Part shown: piece after piece, positions 17,786 through 26,051 of the stretch
Position numbering within the stretch: the stretch's first letter is position 1
Layout: every line of letters begins with the position of its first letter
NCBI RefSeq assembly: GCF_014646675.1
Contig: NZ_BMNS01000007.1
Location: 180,568-244,567 of the forward strand
Reading direction: 5' to 3'
Source: Lutibacter litoralis
GTDB lineage: Bacteria; Bacteroidota; Bacteroidia; Flavobacteriales; Flavobacteriaceae
Length of the DNA: 64,000 bases
Notes under the pieces: model-generated
The model's database searches: none
Told to the model about the DNA's origin: nothing
What the model saw: only the letters and a program-made list of their open reading frames with translations
Position numbers and translations under genes: made by a program

Positions 17786-18445
17786 TTAAATATTTAAGTA
17801 TTTTTGTAAGTAATCAGACCTTTCTTTAAGATCTTCTAAGTAAAAATCCTCCTTGTGTTTCGAAAGCACCTTATAATTATAGCGTCTAAATGTTTGTATG
17901 ATTTCGTTTATTTCTTGTGCATTAAATTTAAGTGTAATTTTTACAATGGCACCTGAAGTTTCAGAAATAAAAAGCCCTAATACTTTTCCGTTATTGGTTT
18001 CTACAATTTGACAAACTTGACTGAATGAAAAATCTTGAATTTCTTTTTCCAATGCTATAACAACACCTTCATTGTTTAAAAATGGAGTTTCATTGTAGAC
18101 ATGTAAAATATCTATTAAGTCTAGATAACCTATATATGTATGATTTTTTTTAATTACAGGAACTAAATTAGTCTCGTTAGCTGCAAAAACTTTAATTAAT
18201 TCTAATAAATTTTCCGATTGTTCTGCAAAAAACAATTTGATTAAATAACTAAAGTCCTCTAATTTTTTTTCACCTGTATCAATTCCATCAATATCAATTT
18301 TTGAAATTAACCCAATAAGTTTGTTGTTTTTTACAATTGGAAAATGTGAAAAAGCAGTTTCTTTAAAAAGTAATTTAGCATCGGCAACCTTACTATCAAG
18401 TGTAAAAGGTTTAAATTCTTTTAATATAAAAGGAGCGGTTTCCAT
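17786..18445 (-). CDS. CBS domain-containing protein
   Basis: The 219-residue protein has two CBS modules in about the first 125 residues (SHFPIVKNNKLIGLISKIDI, then LVPVIKKNHTYIGYLDLIDI). A C-terminal domain of about 90 residues follows, perhaps ACT-like, with alternating strands and helices. CBS pairs bind adenosyl ligands such as AMP, ATP or NAD and act as energy sensors. It directly precedes nadK with a two-base gap, and this pairing is common in flavobacteria; a regulatory effect on NAD kinase is plausible but not shown. It is transcribed divergently from pdxJ. Confidence 0.9.
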   Translation of the reverse strand: METAPFILKEFKPFTLDSKVADAKLLFKETAFSHFPIVKNNKLIGLISKIDIDGIDTGEKKLEDFSYLIKLFFAEQSENLLELIKVFAANETNLVPVIKKNHTYIGYLDLIDILHVYNETPFLNNEGVVIALEKEIQDFSFSQVCQIVETNNGKVLGLFISETSGAIVKITLKFNAQEINEIIQTFRRYNYKVLSKHKEDFYLEDLKERSDYLQKYLNI

Positions 18446-18565
18446 CTTGTTTGCTATTATACTACAAATTAATCAAAAATAAAACCAAAAATACATTCTT
18501 AGAGCATTTTAATTTTAAAATACCTGATTCATAAATTGAATTAGTTTTTGATTAAATGCAACATT

Positions 18566-18598
18566 TTTGTGTTAAATAGGGATTACTTCGTAAATTTG
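18566..18598 (+). promoter_or_regulatory. promoter of pdxJ
   Basis: TTTG (18566-18569), 21 bases, then TAAATTTG (18591-18598) matches the Bacteroidota -33/-7 consensus. It lies 31 bases before the pdxJ start. Confidence 0.65.
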
Positions 18599-18629
18599 AC
18601 ACTCTTTATTAATTTTAAAGATTTTAGCA

Positions 18630-19355
18630 ATGACCAAATTAAGTGTAAACGTAAATAAAATTGCAACGTTACGTAATTCTAGAGGAGGAGATTTTCCAAA
18701 TGTAGTAAAGGTGTCTTCTGATATTCAGGATTTTGGTGCGGAAGGAATTACAATTCATCCAAGACCAGATGAACGTCATATTCGTTATCAAGATGCGTAC
18801 GATTTAAAGAAAATTGTAACTACAGAATTTAATATTGAAGGAAACCCAATTCAGAAATTTATGGATATGGTGCTGGAAATTCGTCCTACGCAGGTTACTT
18901 TGGTGCCAGATGCTGTTGATGCAGTTACATCAAATGCTGGTTGGGATACCATAACACATCAAGCATTTTTGCAAGAAGTTATTGCAGAATTTAAATCGAA
19001 AGGAATTAGAACCTCGGTTTTTATAGATACCGATTTTAAATTAATTGAAGCAGCAGCTAAAACAGGAGCGGATAGAATTGAATTGTACACCGAAGATTTT
19101 GCTACACAATATGGGTTGGGAAATAAGGATGCTATAAAACCATATACCAAAAGTGCATTGTTAGCAACGGAACTTGGATTAGGAATAAATGCTGGTCACG
19201 ATTTAAGCTTGGATAATATTCAGTTTTTTGCAGAAAATATTCCAAATTTATTAGAAGTTTCTATTGGTCATGCGCTAATTACCGAATCATTATATTTAGG
19301 TTTGGAAAATGTGATTAATATGTACAAGTATAAGTTGAAAGGTATTAATGTTTAA
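18630..19355 (+). CDS. pdxJ: pyridoxine 5'-phosphate synthase
   Basis: PdxJ closes the ring of pyridoxine 5'-phosphate from 1-deoxyxylulose 5-phosphate and 3-amino-2-oxopropyl phosphate. The 241-residue TIM barrel begins [18 protein letters not shown] and has the active-site HPRPDERHI motif (about 47-55), the EGNP and VTLVPD strands, the late helix motif [13 protein letters not shown] and the C-terminal phosphate-binding IGHALI. The gene is transcribed divergently from the CBS/nadK cluster. Confidence 0.96.
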   Translation: MTKLSVNVNKIATLRNSRGGDFPNVVKVSSDIQDFGAEGITIHPRPDERHIRYQDAYDLKKIVTTEFNIEGNPIQKFMDMVLEIRPTQVTLVPDAVDAVTSNAGWDTITHQAFLQEVIAEFKSKGIRTSVFIDTDFKLIEAAAKTGADRIELYTEDFATQYGLGNKDAIKPYTKSALLATELGLGINAGHDLSLDNIQFFAENIPNLLEVSIGHALITESLYLGLENVINMYKYKLKGINV

Positions 19356-19382
19356 AGTTAAAAAGTTGAAGTAATAAAAACC

Positions 19383-19428
19383 AAGACGGCGGTTGAGTGC
19401 AGCCGAAACCAATTCAGGTTGTCTTTTT
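19383..19428. repeat. extragenic palindromic repeat, GGTTGAG-TGCAGC-CGAAACC type
   Basis: The segment holds CGGTTGAGTGCAGCCGAAACC, a degenerate copy of a motif (GGTTGAGCGCAGTCGAAACC in its commoner form) that I recall between many flavobacterial genes. Outer AAGAC (19383-19387) pairs with GTCTT (19421-19425) and a T-run follows, so it may also end pdxJ transcription. Confidence 0.6.
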
Positions 19429-19458
19429 TAACTAAAACTAAAAAACTAAAACTAACAG

Positions 19459-20220
19459 ATGATATTGCATTCAAAAATACAAGGAACTGGCTCGCCATTA
19501 CTTATTTTACATGGATATTTTGGTATGGGTGACAATTGGAAGTCTTTAGCGAACAAATTTGCTGAAACTTTTGAAGTCCATTTAATAGATCAACGTAACC
19601 ACGGACGTAGTTTTCATGCCTACGATTTTGATTATGAATTGCTAGTTGAAGATTTATTTAAGTATATCCAACATCATAATTTAGAAAAAGTAAATCTTCT
19701 TGGTCATTCAATGGGAGGGAAAGTAGCAATGCTTTTTTCAGTTACTTTTCCTGAGTTTGTTGATAAATTAATAGTTGCAGATATTAGTCCAAAATACTAC
19801 AAACCGCATCATCAACAAATTTTAGCAGCCTTAAATGCAGTAAATTTTCAAATTCAAAATACCAGAAGTAAAATAGAGGACACTCTAAAAATATATATTA
19901 AAGATCGTGGAATTTTACTTTTTTTGCTTAAAAATGTATATAGAAAATCAAAAGACACTTATGCTTTTAGGTTTAACTTAGAAAGTTTAACCGTAAATAA
20001 TAGTGAAGTGGGAGCAGCGTTGCCTTCATATACAGAATTTGATGGCGAAACATTATTTTTAAGTGGGGAAAACTCTAATTATATTACAGAAAATGAAGTT
20101 GATTTAATAGCGGAACATTTTCCAAACTCAAAAATTATAACTGTCAAAAATGCAGGGCATTGGTTACACGCAGAAAACCCAACCCAGTTTTATAATGAAG
20201 TTATTTCATTTTTGTCATAA
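19459..20220 (+). CDS. alpha/beta hydrolase, YbfF-like esterase
   Basis: The 253-residue protein has the alpha/beta-hydrolase fold motifs: oxyanion region LHGYFGMGDNW, the RNHGRS motif, the nucleophile elbow GHSMGGK and the terminal catalytic histidine in NAGHWLHAE. This set is closest to the YbfF group of acyl esterases. The natural substrate is not known. It follows pdxJ across a repeat-containing gap and has no signal peptide, so it acts in the cytoplasm. Confidence 0.9.
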   Translation: MILHSKIQGTGSPLLILHGYFGMGDNWKSLANKFAETFEVHLIDQRNHGRSFHAYDFDYELLVEDLFKYIQHHNLEKVNLLGHSMGGKVAMLFSVTFPEFVDKLIVADISPKYYKPHHQQILAALNAVNFQIQNTRSKIEDTLKIYIKDRGILLFLLKNVYRKSKDTYAFRFNLESLTVNNSEVGAALPSYTEFDGETLFLSGENSNYITENEVDLIAEHFPNSKIITVKNAGHWLHAENPTQFYNEVISFLS

Positions 20221-20278
20221 ATAACCAATTGGCATTGTTTTCGCTATATTTATGAGAAATTAAAAACATAAATACAAC

Positions 20279-20629
20279 ATGAAAACAATTTTAAGAATAC
20301 TTTTAACTGCAATTGCGGTTGTAGTTTTAGCAAGCTTTTTACCAGGAGTTGAAATTCAAGGATATACAAGTGCAATATTAGTTGCAGTGGTTTTAGGATT
20401 ATTACGCATTACTGTAAAACCATTGTTAATATTTTTTACACTTCCGGCAACTATTGTAACTTTAGGACTCTTTTTGTTAGTTATAAATGCAGTAATTATT
20501 TTATTAGCAGATTACTTTGTAAGCGGATTTACAGTTTCAGGTTTTTGGATTGCATTATTATTTAGTGTGCTATTATCAATATTTCAATCTGTATTGTACT
20601 CATTTTTAAATGAAGGCAAACAAAAATAG
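20279..20629 (+). CDS. phage holin family 4 (DUF360-type) small membrane protein
   Basis: This 116-residue protein has four hydrophobic segments, including ILRILLTAIAVVVLASFLPGV at the N-terminus. The LLRITVKPLLIFFTLPATIVTLGLFLLVINA core is characteristic of the widespread family called 'phage holin family protein' in databases. Despite the name, members are common chromosomal proteins of unknown role, and no phage genes are nearby. It may be cotranscribed with the hydrolase 58 bases upstream. Confidence 0.85.
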   Translation: MKTILRILLTAIAVVVLASFLPGVEIQGYTSAILVAVVLGLLRITVKPLLIFFTLPATIVTLGLFLLVINAVIILLADYFVSGFTVSGFWIALLFSVLLSIFQSVLYSFLNEGKQK

Positions 20630-20651
20630 TTGAATTTGAACGGGTTAAATA

Positions 20652-20682
20652 TTTGTCAAGTACGCAAAAAGTAGTACTTTTG
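20652..20682 (+). promoter_or_regulatory. promoter of tig
   Basis: TTTG (20652-20655), exactly 19 bases, then TACTTTTG (20675-20682) is a textbook Bacteroidota promoter. It lies 39 bases before the trigger factor start. Confidence 0.75.
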
Positions 20683-20721
20683 CACCCAATTTTGAATGAT
20701 TTAAGATAAAAACAACATAAA

Positions 20722-22044
20722 ATGAATATTACAAAAGAAAGTGTTGATGCATTAAATGCAGTAGTAAAGGTTGAAATTTCAGCTGCTGATTACCAAGATA
20801 AAGTAGAGAAAATTTTACAAGATTACCGTCAGAAAGCTGACATTCCAGGATTTAGAAAAGGACATGTGCCAATGGGAATGGTGAAAAAGCAGTACGGAAA
20901 ATCTATTATGATTGATGAAGTAAATAAACTTTTACAAGAGTCATTAAACAAGTATTTAGTTGAAGAAAAATTAGATATTTTAGGAAATCCGTTACCAAAA
21001 ATGCAAGATGATTTTTCTTGGGATACAGAAGATTATTCTTTTGAATTTGAATTAGGTTTGGCTCCAGAGTTTGACGTTGATTTAGAAGCAAAAAAGAAAA
21101 TTACGCAATACAATATTGTTGCAGACAAAGAATTATTAGATAAAGAAGTTGAGAATATCCAAAAACGTTTTGGTAAAATTGTTCCTCAAGAAGTTGTAGA
21201 AGAAGGTGTAAATATTGCAGGTACTTTTGCTAATGAAGAAAAAGGAATAGATAAAAAATCTACCATAGAATTAGCTTCAATAAAAGGAAAAGTAAATCAA
21301 AAGAAATTTATTGGTGCTAAAGTTGGAGACATTATTGAATTAAAATCAAAAGGCTTATTTGATGATGATCATAAATTAATGGGAGCTTTAGGTTTAAATC
21401 ATGAAGAAATTCAAGATTTAGATATTCCATTAACGTTTACAATTGAAGAAATTAGTGTTACTGAACTTGCTGAAGTAAATCAAGAATTATTTGATAAAGT
21501 TTTTGGACCAGATGTTGTAAAATCTGAAGAAGAACTTAGAGAAAAAATTAAAGAAGATGCTGAAAAGCAATTTCAAACACAAGCAGACCAACAATTATTA
21601 AATGCAGTAACCGAATATTTAGTAGAAAACACAAAATTTGATTTACCTGCAGAATTTTTGAAAAAATGGTTAGCAGTGGCTGGTGAAAAACCAATCTCTG
21701 CAGAACAAGCTGCTGAAGAATACGAAAAATCTGAAAAAGGTTTGCGTTACCAATTAATTGAAGGAAAAGTTTTAAAAGATAATAACATAAAACTTGATTT
21801 TGAAGAATTGAAAGACTTTACAAAAGGTTTTGTAAAAGCTCAGATGGCTCAATACGGTCAATTAAATCCAGAAGAAAAAGAATTGGATGATATTGTTCAA
21901 AGAGTTTTAAGTAACCAAGACGAAGCAAAACGTTTACAAGAACAATTAGTAAGTCAAAAACTACTTGCCTTTTACAAAGAAAAAATTACTTTTAAAGTAA
22001 AAGAAATGAGTTATGAAGCTTTTGTAAAAGAAGTTTACAAATAA
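20722..22044 (+). CDS. tig: trigger factor
   Basis: Trigger factor binds the ribosome exit tunnel and shields nascent chains. The 440-residue protein has the ribosome-docking motif GFRKGHVP (about residues 43-50) in its N-terminal domain and the long helical C-terminal arms (from about 245 on). The middle domain (about 150-245), which in Escherichia coli is an FKBP-type prolyl isomerase, is strongly diverged, and the usual IPGFE region is not recognisable. Isomerase activity is therefore doubtful, which leaves the chaperone function. It has its own promoter and terminator. Confidence 0.95.
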   Translation: MNITKESVDALNAVVKVEISAADYQDKVEKILQDYRQKADIPGFRKGHVPMGMVKKQYGKSIMIDEVNKLLQESLNKYLVEEKLDILGNPLPKMQDDFSWDTEDYSFEFELGLAPEFDVDLEAKKKITQYNIVADKELLDKEVENIQKRFGKIVPQEVVEEGVNIAGTFANEEKGIDKKSTIELASIKGKVNQKKFIGAKVGDIIELKSKGLFDDDHKLMGALGLNHEEIQDLDIPLTFTIEEISVTELAEVNQELFDKVFGPDVVKSEEELREKIKEDAEKQFQTQADQQLLNAVTEYLVENTKFDLPAEFLKKWLAVAGEKPISAEQAAEEYEKSEKGLRYQLIEGKVLKDNNIKLDFEELKDFTKGFVKAQMAQYGQLNPEEKELDDIVQRVLSNQDEAKRLQEQLVSQKLLAFYKEKITFKVKEMSYEAFVKEVYK

Positions 22045-22063
22045 AAAGATTTAAATAAATATT

Positions 22064-22097
22064 AAAAACTCCTTAAAGAAATTTAAGGAGTTTTTTT
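22064..22097 (+). terminator. Rho-independent terminator of tig
   Basis: A 13-bp stem AAAACTCCTTAAA / TTTAAGGAGTTTT with a 4-base loop continues into a T-run, 20 bases after the trigger factor stop. Confidence 0.9.
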
Positions 22098-22146
22098 ATT
22101 GAATATTAGTAGTTCTAGAAACAAAGAATCCATTTAAGATTAAATC

Positions 22147-23979
22147 TTATAACTCTTTCGAAAATTCTAATTTAGGTAAAACAGCCATTTTTTTCTTTTG
22201 AATGGATTGCATTTTACACAAAATTTTATCTAACATTTTCACCGCCTTTTCAATATAGGGACCTTTATTTAGCATAACACATTCTACACGTTGAGACATG
22301 GCAGCATCGGTAACTTCAGCACGTGTTGGAATTCCTTTTTTTGCTAAGTTTTCCAATACTTGGGTAGCCCAAATATCTGGTAAATGTGCAGCTTCACAAA
22401 TCCGTAAAATTTCTTCCTGAATAACTGCAAAATTTTTCCAACCAGTTTCAATAGCTAAATCTCCACGTGCAATCATAACACCAATAGGATAGTTTTCCAT
22501 TGCTTTTAATAAAATACCAGGTAAGTTATTAAAAGCTCTTTTTGTTTCAACTTTTATAATAATGCTTAAGTTGGCTTCTAGTTTTTTAAATTCATTCAGT
22601 AAATCATCAACATCTTTTTTAGAGTTCACAAAAGAAAAATTGACGGCATCAGCATTTTTAGCAATATATTTTAAATCTTCTTTGTCCTTTTCTGTCAAAC
22701 CATGAATGCCTAAATCGCTGTTCGGAAGGTTAATTCCTTTGTCGGCTTTAAGTTTACTTCCATTTTTTTTAGCATTTGTAATTTCAACTAATAAAAAGTC
22801 TATTGCTACTTCGGTTATAATTCCTTCAATTTTACCATCATCAAAATAAATTAATTCCCCTTTTTTTACTTTAGAAAAAAGCTGAGGTAGTGTACACGAA
22901 ATATGTGCAATTTCAATTGATTCTCCAGCTTCATTGTATTTTGTAGGTTCTCCTAAAATGGGTACTTTATTTAATTTTAAGGTATCGCCTTCAAACAAAA
23001 ATATAACTTCTTCTAAAGGTAACATTTCGTGAACTGTATGAATCTCTGAAGTTGATTTTTTCTCTAAAAACACTGTTAGTTGCATACCAGTAGTTACAAA
23101 AGCAGAATCTGAACAAGATCCCCACCTTGCATATCCTTCTTTACTTTCAATGGTAATTTTACATTTTTTATTTCTAGAATCTATAAAAGTGATATAAGAT
23201 CCTTTTCTAGTTTTTTGCAACCATTTTTTATTTACAGGAATAATTGCATCAACTTCGGCATTTTCTGGTGGAAGCATTCCAAAAGGAGCTAACCATACTT
23301 TTGCTGGCACAGTAACTTGTCCTAACGTATTTCGTTTTGGTTTTATATGAATTACTTTATGACCAGGTTTCATTTTACCAGTTCTTAATTTTGGACCACC
23401 TAAATCCATTAATATTTTACAGTTTGGATTAGCTTTTTTTGTATTTGTAATAATTTTATTCCAAACAACTTCAGTATCGTGTGCACAATTTATACGCGCA
23501 GCATCCATTCCTAAATTAGTTAGGTTTTTTGCAAACTCTTTATCTTCAGCAGCAACGGTTGGTTGCGTTACCAAAACACGAGTTCTTCGGTTTCTATCAA
23601 TTTCGCCAAACAATGCGTTGGTGTGTTTTTTTAATAGGTGTTTACTTTCGCTTTTTGTTAAATGATTTGGAATATCTTCAATTTCATTATTATTTAACAA
23701 GCTATTGATTATTTTTCTGTAAATGAGTAAGTTATTCAAAACGCTACTTTCTGAACTTGAAGTGTTTGGCAGACCAATTTTATTTAATTTATCTTGAAAA
23801 ACAGCATTATCAAAACTTCTAAGTGCTAAGTAGTGAATTAAGTTTTTAGCACTTTCGGTATAATTTGGATGGACACTTAAAATTTGACTGTTATACCTGT
23901 TCTCATATTCTAAGATTTTCTCTAAAATTAAATCTATTTGAATACGTATTTCTTCTAGTTTTTCGGTTTCAAAAAGCAT
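22147..23979 (-). CDS. long, atypical pyruvate kinase-family protein
   Basis: Pyruvate kinase transfers phosphate from phosphoenolpyruvate to ADP. The 610-residue protein differs from the ~470-residue norm. It has about 130 extra helical residues at the N-terminus, a long inserted beta-rich segment (about 205-400), and no C-terminal allosteric domain. The barrel motifs remain: RINCAHD (162-168; normally RLNFSHG), DLGGPKLRTG (192-201), the catalytic IIKVET lysine, RGDLAIE and the late PTRAEVTDAAM. Leu193 and Lys197 are the residue types found in potassium-independent enzymes. Activity is likely but unproven; a pyruvate-kinase-like regulator is an alternative. It lies 77 bases after the DEAD-box gene. 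Confidence 0.82.
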   Translation of the reverse strand: MLFETEKLEEIRIQIDLILEKILEYENRYNSQILSVHPNYTESAKNLIHYLALRSFDNAVFQDKLNKIGLPNTSSSESSVLNNLLIYRKIINSLLNNNEIEDIPNHLTKSESKHLLKKHTNALFGEIDRNRRTRVLVTQPTVAAEDKEFAKNLTNLGMDAARINCAHDTEVVWNKIITNTKKANPNCKILMDLGGPKLRTGKMKPGHKVIHIKPKRNTLGQVTVPAKVWLAPFGMLPPENAEVDAIIPVNKKWLQKTRKGSYITFIDSRNKKCKITIESKEGYARWGSCSDSAFVTTGMQLTVFLEKKSTSEIHTVHEMLPLEEVIFLFEGDTLKLNKVPILGEPTKYNEAGESIEIAHISCTLPQLFSKVKKGELIYFDDGKIEGIITEVAIDFLLVEITNAKKNGSKLKADKGINLPNSDLGIHGLTEKDKEDLKYIAKNADAVNFSFVNSKKDVDDLLNEFKKLEANLSIIIKVETKRAFNNLPGILLKAMENYPIGVMIARGDLAIETGWKNFAVIQEEILRICEAAHLPDIWATQVLENLAKKGIPTRAEVTDAAMSQRVECVMLNKGPYIEKAVKMLDKILCKMQSIQKKKMAVLPKLEFSKEL

Positions 23980-24056
23980 ACTTAAAAATTTACATTAAAA
24001 GTACTAATATTTAGTATGATTATTGCAAGTTGAATGCTTAAAAAAAATGATAATTG

Positions 24057-25388
24057 TTACTTCCTTTTCTGACCTCTAGTTTTAGGTTTTTTATACTTTT
24101 TAGCAATTTCTCTTCGGTAAGAACCTCCTAAATTCACCCTGCTATTTTTTTCTTTTTTCTCATGAAAAGCTGGACCGCTGGGTTCTGTTAGTGTCTTTTT
24201 TCTACTGCTTTTTTCCGGTTCAACTTTTGGCATCTCTTCATCAATCAGTTGAGTCGAAATTAAAATATGATCAGGAAGATCTTCAACATCAATTTCAGTA
24301 TTCATTAACAATTCAATTTCACCTAAGTATTCAGCTTCTTCTTTATTAAAAAATGAAATAGCAGTACCTTCTTGTTCTGCTCTACCTGTTCTACCAATTC
24401 GGTGCATATAATTTTCAGGTTCTTCAGGAATATTAAAATTAATTACGTGACTCACGTCTGTAAAATCTAAACCTCGCGCAATAATATCACTTGCAATTAA
24501 CACATTAAAAAAACCTTTTTCAAAATTATTTACTGCTCGTAAACGATAATTTTGGGTTTTATTAGAGTGAATTACATTTGTATCACCTGGAATTAAACCT
24601 TCTAACTCTTCGTATAAAATATTGGCTTGTTTCTTATTTTTTACAAATACCAACACTTTTTTAAAAGTTTCTTTATCTTTTAATAATTGCACTAAAAAGT
24701 TAACTTTTGTATAAAAATTTGGAACAGGATATGCCAATTGTTTTATAGTATCTAAAGGACTTCCGCTGGCTGCGACTTCAATTTTTATAGGCGATTTAAA
24801 AAAGTCGTGTAGTAATTCATTTACTTCTTTAGTTAAAGTTGCAGAGAATAAAATATTCTGACGTTTTTTAGGTAATAAATCTAATAAAGTGATCAATTGC
24901 GCTCTAAAACCAAGATTCATCATTTCATCAACTTCATCAATTACCAATTTCTGAATTTGTTTCAATTTTAAAATACCATCTAAGGCTAAATCTAGTAATC
25001 TTCCTGGTGTTGCAACCAAAATATCTTGACCTTGATATACAACTTGTTTTTGCTTATTTAAGTTTGTACCTCCATAAACTCCTGCAAAACGAACATTAAT
25101 ATAAGGGGTTAAATTTTCAATCTCTTGAATTACCTGTACAACCAATTCCCTTGTTGGCACCACAATTAAAACACGTGGATGTTTTTGTTCGGAAAAGGGG
25201 AGTTGTTTTAGTATTGGCAATAAATAAGCATAGGTTTTTCCAGTTCCGGTTTGTGCAATACCAACCATATCTCTACTACTCATAATTACATTAAACGCCT
25301 TTTCTTGAATAGGTGTTGGTGTTTCAAAACCCATTTCAGTAAGGGCATCGAGTAAAAAGCGGTTTAAGTTTAAATCGGAAAAAGTCAT
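24057..25388 (-). CDS. DEAD-box RNA helicase
   Basis: ATP-dependent RNA helicase of the RhlE/DbpA-like superfamily. The start at 25388 (MTFSDLNLNRFLLDAL) is preferred because a -7 promoter box lies just upstream and a longer frame would overlap the methyltransferase. The 443-residue protein shows the Q motif (TPIQ), Walker A AQTGTGKT (45-52), PTREL, TPGR, a DEVD variant of the DEAD box, SAT, ARGLDF and HRIGRTGR. The C-terminal 70 residues are basic (KKYKKPKTRGQKRK), as in helicases that bind structured RNA. The specific RNA target is unknown. Confidence 0.94.
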   Translation of the reverse strand: MTFSDLNLNRFLLDALTEMGFETPTPIQEKAFNVIMSSRDMVGIAQTGTGKTYAYLLPILKQLPFSEQKHPRVLIVVPTRELVVQVIQEIENLTPYINVRFAGVYGGTNLNKQKQVVYQGQDILVATPGRLLDLALDGILKLKQIQKLVIDEVDEMMNLGFRAQLITLLDLLPKKRQNILFSATLTKEVNELLHDFFKSPIKIEVAASGSPLDTIKQLAYPVPNFYTKVNFLVQLLKDKETFKKVLVFVKNKKQANILYEELEGLIPGDTNVIHSNKTQNYRLRAVNNFEKGFFNVLIASDIIARGLDFTDVSHVINFNIPEEPENYMHRIGRTGRAEQEGTAISFFNKEEAEYLGEIELLMNTEIDVEDLPDHILISTQLIDEEMPKVEPEKSSRKKTLTEPSGPAFHEKKEKNSRVNLGGSYRREIAKKYKKPKTRGQKRK

Positions 25389-25402
25389 TTTTTTAGTTTT
25401 TG

Positions 25403-25431
25403 CAAATATAGACCTTAAATTATATTTCAAA
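25403..25431 (-). promoter_or_regulatory. promoter of the DEAD-box gene
   Basis: On the minus strand TTTG (25431-25428), 17 bases, then TATATTTG (25410-25403) fits the -33/-7 pattern, 14 bases before the ATG at 25388. It lies inside the 3' end of the methyltransferase gene. Confidence 0.55.
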
Positions 25432-26046
25432 GGTTATCAATCTATTATTCATGGTAACTTTTGAAAAACCAACATTTTTTTGAATCCAATTAAAGGTATT
25501 TTTATGATAAAATATTACGTGTGTATTGTCTTCTTTATAATACCAATTTTTAAAATTTATATTTTCTGAAAATAAATCGGTCATACAATACAATCTACCC
25601 TGAGGTTTTAATAAGTTTTTTAAACGCTTAAATTCTTGTAATGGATTGTGGAAATGTTCAATAACTTCGCAGCAAACAATAAAATTGTAATTGGTTTCTA
25701 AAGCGTTTAGATTGTTATCGAAAAATGGATCGTAAGTTGTAATACTATAATTTTTGTCGCGCAGTAGTTTGGTAATTACGGGGCCGGTTCCGCAACCAAA
25801 ATCCAATCCGGTAGCAGTATTATTAAAATCTTTTTTAACAGCTTTTACAATTGGATCTACAAATTTTTGATACCCTAGATCGTGTACATTATTGTTATGT
25901 TCTAAGTATCTTTTTTTTTCATTATTAATTGAAGGATAACAATTTGGATCCATTAAAACAGCAAAGCATGCACTACATTTATAATAATCAATATATTTAA
26001 TTGAATAAAATAACGTTGTTTTACTATTGCAGAGTTTGCATTCCAT
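25420..26046 (-). CDS. class I SAM-dependent methyltransferase with N-terminal zinc knuckle
   Basis: The 208-residue protein starts MECKLCNSKT, and a second CxxC (YKCSACFA) follows about 20 residues later, giving a four-cysteine zinc-ribbon-like module. Next comes the SAM-binding glycine loop GLDFGCGTGP, and then VCCEVIEHFHNP, the usual post-motif of this superfamily. The substrate is unknown; zinc ribbons of this type occur in small-molecule and sugar methyltransferases. It is directly downstream of the M1 peptidase (5-base gap) and probably cotranscribed with it. Confidence 0.9.
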   Translation of the reverse strand: MECKLCNSKTTLFYSIKYIDYYKCSACFAVLMDPNCYPSINNEKKRYLEHNNNVHDLGYQKFVDPIVKAVKKDFNNTATGLDFGCGTGPVITKLLRDKNYSITTYDPFFDNNLNALETNYNFIVCCEVIEHFHNPLQEFKRLKNLLKPQGRLYCMTDLFSENINFKNWYYKEDNTHVIFYHKNTFNWIQKNVGFSKVTMNNRLITFEI

Positions 26047-26051
26047 AGCTG

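Noticed and set aside
20279..20629. Prophage, suggested by a 'holin family' gene
   Set aside because: No other phage gene is near, and this membrane protein family is widespread in bacterial chromosomes.
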